Assembly (NCBI RefSeq): GCF_002982075.1
Contig: NZ_PUEJ01000002.1
Location: 62,001 to 126,000, forward strand
From: Labrys okinawensis
GTDB taxonomy: Bacteria; Pseudomonadota; Alphaproteobacteria; Rhizobiales; Labraceae
DNA length: 64,000 bases
Direction: 5' to 3'
Shown: in pieces, positions 45,015 through 53,552 of the stretch
Numbering within the stretch: position 1 is the first letter of the stretch
Layout of the letters: each line of letters opens with the position of its first letter
Translations under genes and position numbers: made by a program
Notes under the pieces: model-generated
Databases searched by the model: none
The model's input: only the letters and a program-made list of their open reading frames with translations
What the model was told of the DNA's origin: nothing

Positions 45015-46019
45015 ATGCTGAGGAAAACGCTTCTGCTCGGGCTGTCGCTCGGGCTCGCCTTGACCGCCGCCGTCGGCGCGCAGGCGGCCGACAAGGTCTC
45101 GATCGTCTATATTCCCAAGAATACCGGCAACCCCTATTTCGATTCGCTGGTGAAAGGCTTCCAGGACGGCTGCGCCAAGGTCGGCTGCGACTTCGACATG
45201 CAGGCCCCGGCGACCGCCGAGGCCACCTCGCAGATCCCCTTCATCACCGCGCAGACCCAGCGCGGCGTCGGCGTGATCGCCATCTCCCCCAACAGCCCCG
45301 ACGCCCTCAACCAGGTGCTCGACCGCGCCCGCTCCCGCGGCATCCTGGTGCTGGCGGTCAATGGCGACCTCGTCGGCAATCTCGACCATCGCGATGCCGG
45401 CATCCTGCCGGTCGACTTCACCAAGACCGGGCCGAGCCAGGTGGAGCTCCTGGGCTCGCAGATCAATTACGAGGGCGAGATCGCCATCCTCTCCGCCACC
45501 ACCGACGCGCCCGACCAGAACACCTGGATCGCGGCGATGAAGGACAGCCTCGCCAGCAATCCCAAATACGCCAAGATGAAGCTGGTGGCCGTGGCCTATG
45601 GCGACGACGACCCACAGAAATCAACCACCGAGATGGAAGCGCTGATCCAGAAATACCCCAACCTAAAGGGCGTGATCTCGCCGACCACCGTGGGCGTCGC
45701 CGCCGCGGCGCAGGTGCTGCAGACCCAGGGCAAGGCCAAGCAGATCACGCTTACCGGGCTCGGCACGCCCAACCAGATGCGCCCCTTCATCAAGGACGGC
45801 ACGCTCAAGGCCTTCCAGCTCTGGAGCCCCTACAATGAAGGCCTGCTCACCTCCTATTTCGCCGTGGGGGTGAAGAACGGCACCATCAAGAACGAGCCCG
45901 GCACCAAGTTCGAGGTTCCGGGCCTCGGCGAGATCACCATCGGGGCCGATCATATCATCAACACCCAGGCCGAGCTGACGACCTTCGACGCCGGCAATAT
46001 CGACCAGTTCAACTTCTGA
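45015..46019 (+). CDS. rhaS: Rhamnose-type ABC transporter substrate-binding protein RhaS
   Basis: The 334-residue protein has a signal peptide cleaved after about residue 24 (GAQA). The mature start KVSIVYIPKNTGNPYFDSLV and the blocks APATAEATSQIPFI, AISPNSPDALNQVLDRA and ILSATTDAPDQNTWI match RhaS-type binding proteins of rhizobial rhamnose importers. It captures the sugar in the periplasm. The start has AGGAGG upstream. A perfect hairpin follows the stop. Confidence 0.88.
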   Translation: MLRKTLLLGLSLGLALTAAVGAQAADKVSIVYIPKNTGNPYFDSLVKGFQDGCAKVGCDFDMQAPATAEATSQIPFITAQTQRGVGVIAISPNSPDALNQVLDRARSRGILVLAVNGDLVGNLDHRDAGILPVDFTKTGPSQVELLGSQINYEGEIAILSATTDAPDQNTWIAAMKDSLASNPKYAKMKLVAVAYGDDDPQKSTTEMEALIQKYPNLKGVISPTTVGVAAAAQVLQTQGKAKQITLTGLGTPNQMRPFIKDGTLKAFQLWSPYNEGLLTSYFAVGVKNGTIKNEPGTKFEVPGLGEITIGADHIINTQAELTTFDAGNIDQFNF

Positions 46020-46026
46020 TTCCGAT

Positions 46027-46050
46027 CCGGCGCGGGACATCCCGCGCCGG
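46027..46050 (+). terminator. Hairpin after rhaS
   Basis: CCGGCGCGGG and CCCGCGCCGG form a perfect 10-base stem with an ACAT loop, seven bases after the rhaS stop. No T-run follows, so it may limit rather than end transcription into the SDR gene, or protect the upstream mRNA end. Confidence 0.55.
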
Positions 46051-46083
46051 CCTTCCCTCATCCCAGTTTCCCCGGACGTTCCC

Positions 46084-46836
46084 ATGAACAGCTACGATTT
46101 CGCAGGACAGGCCGCCATCGTCACCGGAGGTGGCCAGGGCATCGGGCTGACGGTCGCCGAACGCATCCTGGCCGGCGGCGGCACTGTCTCGATCTGGGAC
46201 CGGGACGCCTCCCTCCTGCAGGCCCTGGAGGCCAGATATGGCCGGGACGGCAAGGTCCAGGCCCTCAATGTCGATATCGGCGACCTCGCCTCGGTGGAGG
46301 CCGGCGTCAAGCAGACCCTGGCGCGCTTCGGCCAGATCGATGTCCTCATCAACAATGCCGCGATCGTCGGCCCCAATGCCAATACCTGGGAATACCCGCC
46401 CACGGCCTTCGCCGAGGTGGTGCATGTCGGGCTGGTCGGCACCTTCCATGTCTGCCACGCGGTCGTGCCGCACATGATCGCCCGCAATTACGGGCGCATC
46501 GTCAATCTGAGCTCGGTCGCCGGCAAGGAAGGCAATCCCGGCGCACCGGCCTATTCGGCCACCAAGGCCGGCGTGCTGGCGCTGACCAAGTCGCTCGGCA
46601 AGGAACTCGCCAAATACGACATATCCGTCAATGCGGTGACACCGGCCGTGGCCAAGACCACGATGGCGATGAGCCAGGATCCGGAATTCCTGAAGATGAT
46701 CCTCTCCAAGATCCCGCGCGGGCGCATGCTCGAACTCGCCGAGGCGGCCGCGATGATCTGCTGGCTGGCCACCAAGGAGAATTCCTTCACCACGGGCGCG
46801 GTGTTCGATCTCTCCGGCGGCCGGGCGACCTATTGA
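46084..46836 (+). CDS. SDR-family oxidoreductase
   Basis: The 250-residue short-chain dehydrogenase has the cofactor motif TGGGQGIG, NNAAIVG, the catalytic Ser in VNLSSVAG and YxxxK as YSATKAG. The tail SFTTGAVFDLSGGRATY is typical. In deoxysugar pathways such enzymes act as sugar 1-dehydrogenase or 2-keto-3-deoxy-sugar-acid dehydrogenase; which one cannot be told. It is co-oriented with the importer, 64 bases after rhaS. Confidence 0.9.
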   Translation: MNSYDFAGQAAIVTGGGQGIGLTVAERILAGGGTVSIWDRDASLLQALEARYGRDGKVQALNVDIGDLASVEAGVKQTLARFGQIDVLINNAAIVGPNANTWEYPPTAFAEVVHVGLVGTFHVCHAVVPHMIARNYGRIVNLSSVAGKEGNPGAPAYSATKAGVLALTKSLGKELAKYDISVNAVTPAVAKTTMAMSQDPEFLKMILSKIPRGRMLELAEAAAMICWLATKENSFTTGAVFDLSGGRATY

Positions 46837-46874
46837 TATCGAGCTCGCAGGTGCCGGGGTAATTGCCCACGGTC

Positions 46875-47058
46875 GCGCTGCCCCTCACCGTACCTCTCCC
46901 CGCAAGAACGGGGCGAGGGGACTTTGACGTCGCATTTCATGCCGAGAACCCACCATCTCGCCCAACGGCCGGGCGAGATGAAAAGGCTGAGGATCAATCG
47001 CAACGCCTGTGCCTCCTCGCCCCGTTCTTACGGGGAGAGGTACGGTGAGGGGCAGCGC
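46875..47058. repeat. Inverted element with 44-base arms, family D
   Basis: Arms at 46875-46918 and 47015-47058 are complementary with a single mismatch and begin GCGCTGCCCCTCACCGTACC. The centre includes a short CATCTCGCCC/GGGCGAGATG stem. It lies between the convergent SDR and Gfo/Idh genes and has no coding features. Confidence 0.88.
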
Positions 47059-47107
47059 CACCTAAAAGGAGAAGGTGGGCGGATCATACCGTGAGCGCCT
47101 CGAGCGA

Positions 47108-48049
47108 TCACCACTCGAAGGCGTCGGTGGTCTCGCGCTTGCCCACCACCATGGCGTCGGCGACCAGATGGAAGGGCGCGGCATCCACCGCGCTCTCGCC
47201 GCGATCGAGCAGGCCGGCGAAGCGGGCATAAATGCCTTCATATTCGGCCATGGGCTCGGCCACGGTCAGGTCGCCGTTGACGGCGAGCTTGGAGCCCCCG
47301 TCGATCAGGGTGAGCCGGGTGCCGTCCTCCAGGGCGATCTCGATCGTCCAGGTCTGGTCGCCGGTCTGGCGCCAGTCGAACTCCGCCGTCAGCGCCGCGC
47401 CGGGCAGGCCGGCATCGGAGGCGAAGGTGAGTCTGGCCGCGATCGGCGTATCGCGATTGGCAGGATAGGTCAGGCTCGCTGCCGTGACGAAGAAGGGCTC
47501 GGGCGCGATCTCGGTGAGAATCGACAGCGCGTTGATGCCGGGATCGAACACACCGAAGCCGCCGGGCTGCCAGATCCATTCCTGGCCTGGATGCCAGCGC
47601 CGCACATCTTCCTTCCAGGTGATGGCGAGGGAGGCGATCTTGCCGCCGGCAAGGCGCTTCTTCGCCTCCTCCACGCCGGCATTGTATTGCGAGTGCCAGG
47701 TGGCGAACAGCACGCAGCGCCGCGCCGCGGCCTGGCGCACGAGGTCGGCCAATTCGCTGACGGTAGGCGCCGGCGGCTTTTCCAGAAGCACGTTCATGCC
47801 GGCATTCAGCGCCTCCAGCGCCACCTGGTGGCGCACGGAGGGCGGCGTGCAGATCGCCACGGCGTCGAGATCCGGCATCGCCGCATAGAGCTCGGCCGGC
47901 GTGCGGAAGGTCGGCACGCCCGCCTGCTCGATGCCGCGCTGGCTCACCAGCGCCGCCAGCCGGAAGGCGGGATTCTTGGCGATAACAGGCAGATGCTGGT
48001 CGACCGCGATCTTGCCGACGCCGATGATGGCGATGGAATGCTGGCTCAT
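47108..48049 (-). CDS. Gfo/Idh/MocA-family sugar dehydrogenase (galactose 1-dehydrogenase-like)
   Basis: The 313-residue protein has the Rossmann start SIAIIGVGKIAVDQHLPVIA, the mid block AVAICTPPSVRHQVALEALNAG and the EKP signature (LLEKPPAPT). The pattern is like rhizobial D-galactose/L-arabinose 1-dehydrogenases, which make the lactone with NAD(P). It lies downstream of argS on the minus strand and converges on the deoxysugar operon; joint function is inferred. Confidence 0.87.
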   Translation of the reverse strand: MSQHSIAIIGVGKIAVDQHLPVIAKNPAFRLAALVSQRGIEQAGVPTFRTPAELYAAMPDLDAVAICTPPSVRHQVALEALNAGMNVLLEKPPAPTVSELADLVRQAAARRCVLFATWHSQYNAGVEEAKKRLAGGKIASLAITWKEDVRRWHPGQEWIWQPGGFGVFDPGINALSILTEIAPEPFFVTAASLTYPANRDTPIAARLTFASDAGLPGAALTAEFDWRQTGDQTWTIEIALEDGTRLTLIDGGSKLAVNGDLTVAEPMAEYEGIYARFAGLLDRGESAVDAAPFHLVADAMVVGKRETTDAFEW

Positions 48050-48103
48050 GAAGGCCGCCTCTATTTGTCAGTCAATTCGAGGCGTGCGTAGCAGCAAATC
48101 GCG

Positions 48104-48127
48104 AGCGCGGGAAGGGACTCCCGCGCT
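48104..48127 (-). terminator. Hairpin after argS
   Basis: AGCGCGGGA and TCCCGCGCT form a perfect 9-base stem with a six-base loop, just after the argS stop on the minus strand. No T-run is seen. Confidence 0.5.
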
Positions 48128-48134
48128 TGGCGCA

Positions 48135-49856
48135 TCACATCCGCTCGGGAACTGCGATGCCGAGCAGCCACAGCCCCTTGGCCAGCACGGCGCGGGCGAG
48201 ACCGCACAGGGCCAGGCGCGAGGCTCGCTCGGCTTCCGTGTCGGCCGCCAGCACCGGACAATCGGTGTAGAAGCGGCTGAAGGCTTGCGCCACCGAGAAG
48301 ACGTAGTCGGCGACCTCGTTCGGCGCATTGTTGCGTCCGGCCGAGGCGACCACTTCAGGCAGCCTGGCGCATTCGAGCACCAAAGCGCGCTCGGCCGGAG
48401 CCGTCACCTGCAGGGCACCGGCCTGATAGCCCTTGGCCTCGGCATTGGCCAAGATGGAGCCGATGCGCACGCAGGCATATTGCACATAGGGTCCGGTCTT
48501 GCCCTCGAAGGAGACCATGCGGTCCGCGTCGTAGATGTAGCCCGAGATGCGGTAGGACGAGAGATCGGCGAATTTGAGCGCGGCAACGCCCACCAGCTTG
48601 GCGAGTTCGATGCGGTCGAGCGTCAGATCGTCATTGACCAGCCGCTCGCCGGCTTTCTCGATCGCCTCGCCGATCAGATCCTTGAGCAGGGCCACCCCGC
48701 CATCGCGCGTCTTGTAGGGCTTGCCGTCCGCGCCGTTCACCGTGCCGAAGCCGGCATGGATCAGCTCGACGCCCGGCGCCAGATCCCCCCGCTCCGCTGC
48801 CTTGAAGACCTGGCGGAAATGCAGCTCCTGGCGCTGGTCGACGACATAGACGATGCGCTTGGGATCCTGGTCGCGCACCCGGGCCACGATGGTGGCGAGG
48901 TCCGTGGTGGCGTAGAGGGCCGCGCCGTCCTTCTTCTGCAGCAAGAGCGGGGGCATCGGCTTGTTGTCGCCGGGGGTGGCGACGTCGACGATCAGGGCGC
49001 CGTCGCTTTCCACCGCCACACCCTTGGCGCGCATGTCGGCGATCATGCCGGGGATCAGCGGCTGCACGTCGCTTTCGCCCAGGAACAGATCGAAATGGGT
49101 GTCGAGAAGATCGATGTCGAGGCGCTGGGCCGTCAGCGAGATGTCGCGCAGCTTCTGCCAGATCGCCGTGGCGTCGGGATCGCCGGCCTGCAGGGCGGCG
49201 GTGGCGGCACGGGCCAGTTCCATGCGGGCGGGATCGGCCTTGCAGGCCGCCGCCGCCTCGGGATAGAGGCGCTGCAGATCGTCCATGGTCAGGTCAGGCG
49301 TCTCGCCCGGGCCGAGCTCAGGCCAGCGCAGCCGGATCTCGGAGATCAGCTGGCCCATCTGCAGGCCCCAATCGCCGAGATGGATGTCTGAAACCGTGTT
49401 GAGGCCCTGTGCGGCGTTGATGCGCCTGAGGCTCTCGCCGATCACCAGAGCTCGCAGGTGGCCGACATGCAGCGGCTTGGCGACATTCGGGCCGCCATAG
49501 TCGAGCACCACCGTGTCCGCCGGCAGCTGCACGATACCGAGATCGGGCGAAGCGGCCTGCGCCGCGGCGCATTCGGACAGGAATTCATCGGACAGGCGAA
49601 GATTGAGGAAGCCGGGGCCGGCCACGGAAACTTCCTTGAAGGCAGGCTGGTCCTTCAGCTTTTCGGCGACCTCGGCGGCGAGCTCGCGCGGATTGCGCTT
49701 GAGGCTTTTGGCGAGCGGCATGGCGCCATTGCACTGCAGATCCGCGAGCTCGGGCAGCGTGGAGCGGGTGGCGCGGGCAGTCTCGGTCGGCAATCCACAG
49801 GCTGAAAAGGCATTCGCCAACATTTCGTCGACGAGGCGGTTCAAAGAGGCAGACAT
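48135..49856 (-). CDS. argS: Arginine--tRNA ligase
   Basis: From ATG 49856 the protein has 573 residues, normal for ArgRS; the longer open frame adds 24 residues without support. The class I HIGH motif appears as HVGH in NVAKPLHVGHLRALVIGE. The KMSKS region is the usual ArgRS variant (MVSFEGKTGPYVQYA). The DALR anticodon-binding domain ends the protein. It charges tRNA-Arg in the cytoplasm. Confidence 0.96.
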   Translation of the reverse strand: MSASLNRLVDEMLANAFSACGLPTETARATRSTLPELADLQCNGAMPLAKSLKRNPRELAAEVAEKLKDQPAFKEVSVAGPGFLNLRLSDEFLSECAAAQAASPDLGIVQLPADTVVLDYGGPNVAKPLHVGHLRALVIGESLRRINAAQGLNTVSDIHLGDWGLQMGQLISEIRLRWPELGPGETPDLTMDDLQRLYPEAAAACKADPARMELARAATAALQAGDPDATAIWQKLRDISLTAQRLDIDLLDTHFDLFLGESDVQPLIPGMIADMRAKGVAVESDGALIVDVATPGDNKPMPPLLLQKKDGAALYATTDLATIVARVRDQDPKRIVYVVDQRQELHFRQVFKAAERGDLAPGVELIHAGFGTVNGADGKPYKTRDGGVALLKDLIGEAIEKAGERLVNDDLTLDRIELAKLVGVAALKFADLSSYRISGYIYDADRMVSFEGKTGPYVQYACVRIGSILANAEAKGYQAGALQVTAPAERALVLECARLPEVVASAGRNNAPNEVADYVFSVAQAFSRFYTDCPVLAADTEAERASRLALCGLARAVLAKGLWLLGIAVPERM

Positions 49857-50094
49857 GCGGACGCTTCCTATCAGTTCGGTCAGCGTTCGCAGTAAGCACC
49901 TTGACGCGCGGAGGCAAGCCTCAGGCACGCCTCGGGGCCGGAATTCGCGATTTCAGCCCTTGGAAGGGCAAATTTTGGGGATTGGGCGGAAAAGTCCGTC
50001 GTCATCGCCACAGAACAGTCTGTCACGGCTCGGGGCCGGAGCGCCCTCGCGCTCCAGCCGTTTGATAAAAATTCCCTGCTCTTGGCGACTGGAT

Positions 50095-50385
50095 TCAGCC
50101 GCGCCCGCCGGCGACCCTCCTGAGCGGTACTTCGGCTTCCACCACATCTTCTCCGATATGGGTGAGGTCCGGGATCTCGCGCAGATTATCCGGCGCGGCC
50201 AGAGGGTCGATCAGATCTTCGATGCAGGGCGGGGTCGGCACCAATGTGAATTCGGCGGTATTCTCCTGCAGCACCAGCTGGCGGGCCAAGTCCCAATGGA
50301 ACAATTCGCGGCCTTCCGGCTGCCCGTCCAAAACCCACAATTCATGGGCCTTGTCGCGGATCTTCTGTTCTATCTCGTTGCTCAT
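50095..50385 (-). CDS. DUF2934 domain-containing protein
   Basis: Started at ATG 50385 with GGGAGA five bases upstream, the protein is 96 residues. The N-terminal segment IRDKAHELWVLDGQPEGRELFHW is the DUF2934 motif. The rest is acidic and proline-containing, without a known domain. DUF2934 proteins are small and common in soil alphaproteobacteria; function unknown. Confidence 0.82.
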   Translation of the reverse strand: MSNEIEQKIRDKAHELWVLDGQPEGRELFHWDLARQLVLQENTAEFTLVPTPPCIEDLIDPLAAPDNLREIPDLTHIGEDVVEAEVPLRRVAGGRG

Positions 50386-51007
50386 CGATGTCTCCCGGTC
50401 TGGGTTATGGCAAGTAACGCCCATGGCCTAGAGTCTGTATGGCCTTTGTCAGGTCAAACATGGAACTGCTGCGACCGGCGGCTTCCGGTCCCCACGGACG
50501 AACTCGAACACCCCTCGTCCGGGTGCCCGGAACGAGCCGGGCGCGGCAAACGTCGCGCTATGGCATATAGCCTCAACCCGCCACGATCCCGGCGGTTCCC
50601 CGCTGCGATCAATTTCCTTCCCGCTCGGCGGAGCACCTCTGGGAGGCGGATGCGCGACCCGGTTAAGATAGGGTGAGAGAGACAGATTTCAACCAAAATC
50701 GACATCTCAAAGCGCTTTGAGTGCGACCATCTTTGAATGACCGACAAGAGTCCGGCCGCTTAGGCATGTTATTTTGGGCATCTCGGATGCGTTCACGGGA
50801 GGCCGGCAAAGTGCGGAAACAGGCGATGGCACCGAGGCTGGAACCTTCCGCCCCAGGGACACGTTTTTCAGGGCCGACGCGTTCATGACCGGACGCTTGT
50901 TTGCCCTTGTTTCTTGTTTCCAAGGCCAATCCAACCGATTGGCTGGAGCGTTTTGCGATCCTTGATGCTTCCGTCTGATCACAAAACGCCTTAGAATTCA
51001 TGTTCGG
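50386..51007. other. 622-base intergenic region
   Basis: No gene is supported. The only recognisable structure is a family A stem at 50946-50992 (GAGCGTTTTGCGATC facing GATCACAAAACGCC), close to the hybrid kinase start. A partial GGAAC-N17-CGTC at 50526-50551 was considered as an EcfG promoter and not accepted. Confidence 0.6.
50946..50992. repeat. Family A partial copy 6
   Basis: Only the first stem of family A is present: GAGCGTTTTGCGATC at the left and GATCACAAAACGCC at the right. Here the right arm complements the left rather than matching the usual AATCGCAAAGACGC. It lies about 15 bases before the hybrid kinase start. Confidence 0.65.
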
Positions 51008-53044
51008 ATGCGGATGGGAACACAGCCCGATGGCAGGGCAGTGATCGTGGTGGGTACAATGGAGTTTCGACGCCATCTCGTCCTCAACCTCGACGACCAC
51101 GCCGACGAAAGGCGTGCCAAGACCGAGGCCCTTGGCCGGGCGATAGAAATCGAAGTGATCGAGGCAGGCACGGGCTTCGATGGCCTCGTTCTGATCCGCG
51201 AGAGACGTCCGACGCTGGTGCTTCTCGAAGAGAGGCTGCCCGACATGAGCGGCCATGATCTATGCCGCATCATCAAGCAGGATTATCCCGAGACCCTGGT
51301 CCTGCAGACCTCGGCGTCCTTCGTTTCGGGCGACAATCGCATGCGGGCTCTGGAAGCCGGCGCCGATTCCTGCCTCGCCCAGCCTTGGGAACCGGTCGAA
51401 CTCCTCGCCTCCGTCCGCGCTTTGCTGCGCATCCGCGCGGCCGAGACGGCCCTGCGCGAAAGCGAAGCCAATTTCCGCACCCTCGCGGACAATATCCCGA
51501 TCCTGTGTTGGATGGCCGCCGCGCATGGCGGCATCTATTGGTACAATCAGCGATGGTATGATTATACAGGCTCCTCATTCGAGCAAATGCAGGGGTGGGG
51601 CTGGCGCTCGGTGCATGACCGCGCGAAACTACCCCAGGTCATCGCCCGCTGGAGGGAGTCGCTCGAACAGGGCAGCGCCTTCGAGATGGTCTTCCCACTC
51701 CGCGGCAGAGACGGCATCTTTCGCCCCTTCCTTACCCGCGTCGCTCCGGTCAGGGACGACACCGGCCGGATCCTGCGCTGGTTCGGCACCAACACCGACA
51801 TTTCCAAGCAGACAGAAGCGGAGGCAGAGCTTCGCGAACTCAACGAGACGCTGGAGCAGCGGGTCCAAGCCGCCATCGCCGCCCGGGCCGCGGCTGAGAA
51901 CAGCCTGCATCAGTTGCAGAAGGTCGAGGCCCTCGGGCAGCTCACCGGCGGTATTGCCCATGATTTCAACAATATGCTGGCCGTGGTCATCGGCGGCCTC
52001 ACTTTGCTCAAGCGCAAGCTCGACCGCGGCCAGACCAATGTCGGGCGCTATATCGACGGCGCTCTCGATGGCGCCGAGCGCGCCGCTGCGCTGACCAAGC
52101 GCCTGCTCGCCTTCTCCCGCCAACAGCCGCTGACGGTGGAAGCCGTGTCGCCGAATGTGATGATCGCCGACATGACCGATCTCTTGTCGCGCACGCTCGG
52201 TGAGCATATCCACATCACCACCATCCTGGCGCCGGATGCCTGGGCGGTGGAGACCGACAGGAGCCAGCTGGAAAACGCCCTGCTCAACATGTCGGTGAAT
52301 GCCCGCGACGCCATGCCCGATGGCGGCGAACTCACCATCGAGACCTGCAACACCATGCTGGGCCGCACCCAGGCCGAGGAATTCGGCATCGCGGCCGGCC
52401 CCTATCTCAGCGTGGCGGTAATGGATACGGGCATCGGCATGTCGGAAGAGGTGGCCGCTCGCGCCTTCGACCCCTTCTTCACCACCAAGGGCGTGGGCAA
52501 GGGCACCGGCATGGGGCTCAGCCAGGTCTTCGGCTTCGTGCGCCAGACCGGCGGCCATGTCACCATCGCATCGACACCGGGACAGGGCACCACCATCAGG
52601 CTGTATTTGCCGCGCTCCGAAGCGGCCGAAGCCCAGCGTCCGCTCTGGGATGGGCTTTCCGCCACCTTCCACGGCCATCCCGGCGAAACCGTGCTGGTGG
52701 TGGAGGACGAGGACAGGGTGCGCTCCATGGCGGTGGAGGCCTTGAGCGGGCTCGGCTATACCATTCTGGAAGCTGCCTCCCCGAGCGAGGCGCTCGGTTT
52801 CGTCGCGGCGGGCCGGCCGATCACCTTGCTGTTCACGGATATCGTCATGCCCGGGATGAATGGCGGCGAACTCGCGAGCCGCGCCCGGGCTCATTCCCCC
52901 GGCATCAAGGTGCTGTTCACCACCGGTTATGCCCCTGACGACAATGGCGCGGTGGACATTCCAGGCCTCGACACCAGGCCACTCTACAAACCCTATTCGA
53001 TCGACCAGCTGTCACGCCGCGTCCGGGCGGCTATCGACGGATGA
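51008..53044 (+). CDS. Hybrid sensor histidine kinase (pseudo-receiver, PAS, HisKA, HATPase, REC)
   Basis: The 678-residue protein has no membrane helix. Residues 1-135 form a receiver-like domain lacking the N-terminal acidic pair, with Glu74 in place of the phospho-Asp (LLEERLPDMSG). A PAS domain covers about 150-275. HisKA has His318 in GGIAHDFNN. HATPase_c has NARDAMPDGG, DTGIGMS and GTGMGLS. A C-terminal receiver has Asp611 in LLFTDIVMPGMNG. It is thus an intact cytoplasmic hybrid kinase with a degenerate input receiver. Its neighbourhood is the general stress response block, so a role there is possible. Confidence 0.92.
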   Translation: MRMGTQPDGRAVIVVGTMEFRRHLVLNLDDHADERRAKTEALGRAIEIEVIEAGTGFDGLVLIRERRPTLVLLEERLPDMSGHDLCRIIKQDYPETLVLQTSASFVSGDNRMRALEAGADSCLAQPWEPVELLASVRALLRIRAAETALRESEANFRTLADNIPILCWMAAAHGGIYWYNQRWYDYTGSSFEQMQGWGWRSVHDRAKLPQVIARWRESLEQGSAFEMVFPLRGRDGIFRPFLTRVAPVRDDTGRILRWFGTNTDISKQTEAEAELRELNETLEQRVQAAIAARAAAENSLHQLQKVEALGQLTGGIAHDFNNMLAVVIGGLTLLKRKLDRGQTNVGRYIDGALDGAERAAALTKRLLAFSRQQPLTVEAVSPNVMIADMTDLLSRTLGEHIHITTILAPDAWAVETDRSQLENALLNMSVNARDAMPDGGELTIETCNTMLGRTQAEEFGIAAGPYLSVAVMDTGIGMSEEVAARAFDPFFTTKGVGKGTGMGLSQVFGFVRQTGGHVTIASTPGQGTTIRLYLPRSEAAEAQRPLWDGLSATFHGHPGETVLVVEDEDRVRSMAVEALSGLGYTILEAASPSEALGFVAAGRPITLLFTDIVMPGMNGGELASRARAHSPGIKVLFTTGYAPDDNGAVDIPGLDTRPLYKPYSIDQLSRRVRAAIDG

Positions 53045-53085
53045 GGCTGGCACCGCCTGCGCTTCAGCAGTGCGGTACCAGAAAA

Positions 53086-53123
53086 CGGAATGGGGGAGGA
53101 ACCCAGGTTCCTCCCCCATTCCG
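53086..53123. terminator. Bidirectional 18-base-pair hairpin
   Basis: CGGAATGGGGGAGGAACC at 53086-53103 is perfectly complementary to 53106-53123 with two bases between. It lies between the 3' ends of the hybrid kinase and the convergent small gene, as expected of a bidirectional terminator, although no T-run follows on either side. Confidence 0.65.
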
Positions 53124-53145
53124 TCCTACTTGCTATGAAACGGGC

Positions 53146-53283
53146 TCAATCCCGGGGCAGGGGCCGCCTGTTGCGCCGCGCAATCACCTTGACGCGGGCC
53201 GGCTGGCGCATCGACGCAACCGCGAGGGTGCAGAGCCCCGTGGCCAGTAAGGTCGAAAGAACCGCAAGCAGAGTGTTCATCAT
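53146..53283 (-). CDS. 45-residue predicted single-pass membrane protein
   Basis: The frame starts at ATG 53283 (second ATG directly after), with AGGGG about eight bases upstream, and ends TGA at 53146. The protein starts MMNTLLAVLSTLLATGLCTL, a single membrane helix, followed by a strongly basic tail (RQPARVKVIARRNRRPLPRD). It fits the pattern of small inner-membrane proteins with a cytoplasmic basic tail. No family is recognised. The strong hairpin just downstream supports a transcribed unit. Confidence 0.5.
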   Translation of the reverse strand: MMNTLLAVLSTLLATGLCTLAVASMRQPARVKVIARRNRRPLPRD

Positions 53284-53552
53284 GTTCTATACCCCTGATA
53301 CTCGGCCGAACGTCCGATCATGCTGAATTGTTAACGCGCCAGGGGGCGCAAAGTTCAGTTACAATTTCCTAACAATCCCGCAGCGATCGACCATCGGGCG
53401 GCACCTAGCCTGAGCAGCATCGGCGGGAGAACATCGCCTAAGCGATATCACCTGCCGGTGCCCTCGTGGAAAACATAGGCACTATATGACCGTTGGCAAG
53501 GGTTATTCCGCTGCGGCAGCGTCGATGGACGAGGGAGCGGGACTGCGCCGTG

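Noticed and set aside
37584-47058. CRISPR array or tandem repeats among the intergenic elements
   Set aside because: Repeats are dispersed inverted elements, not regularly spaced direct repeats with unique spacers, and no cas genes are present.
50526-50551. GGAAC-N17-CGTC as an EcfG promoter
   Set aside because: One mismatch in the -10 and no gene within about 450 bases downstream.
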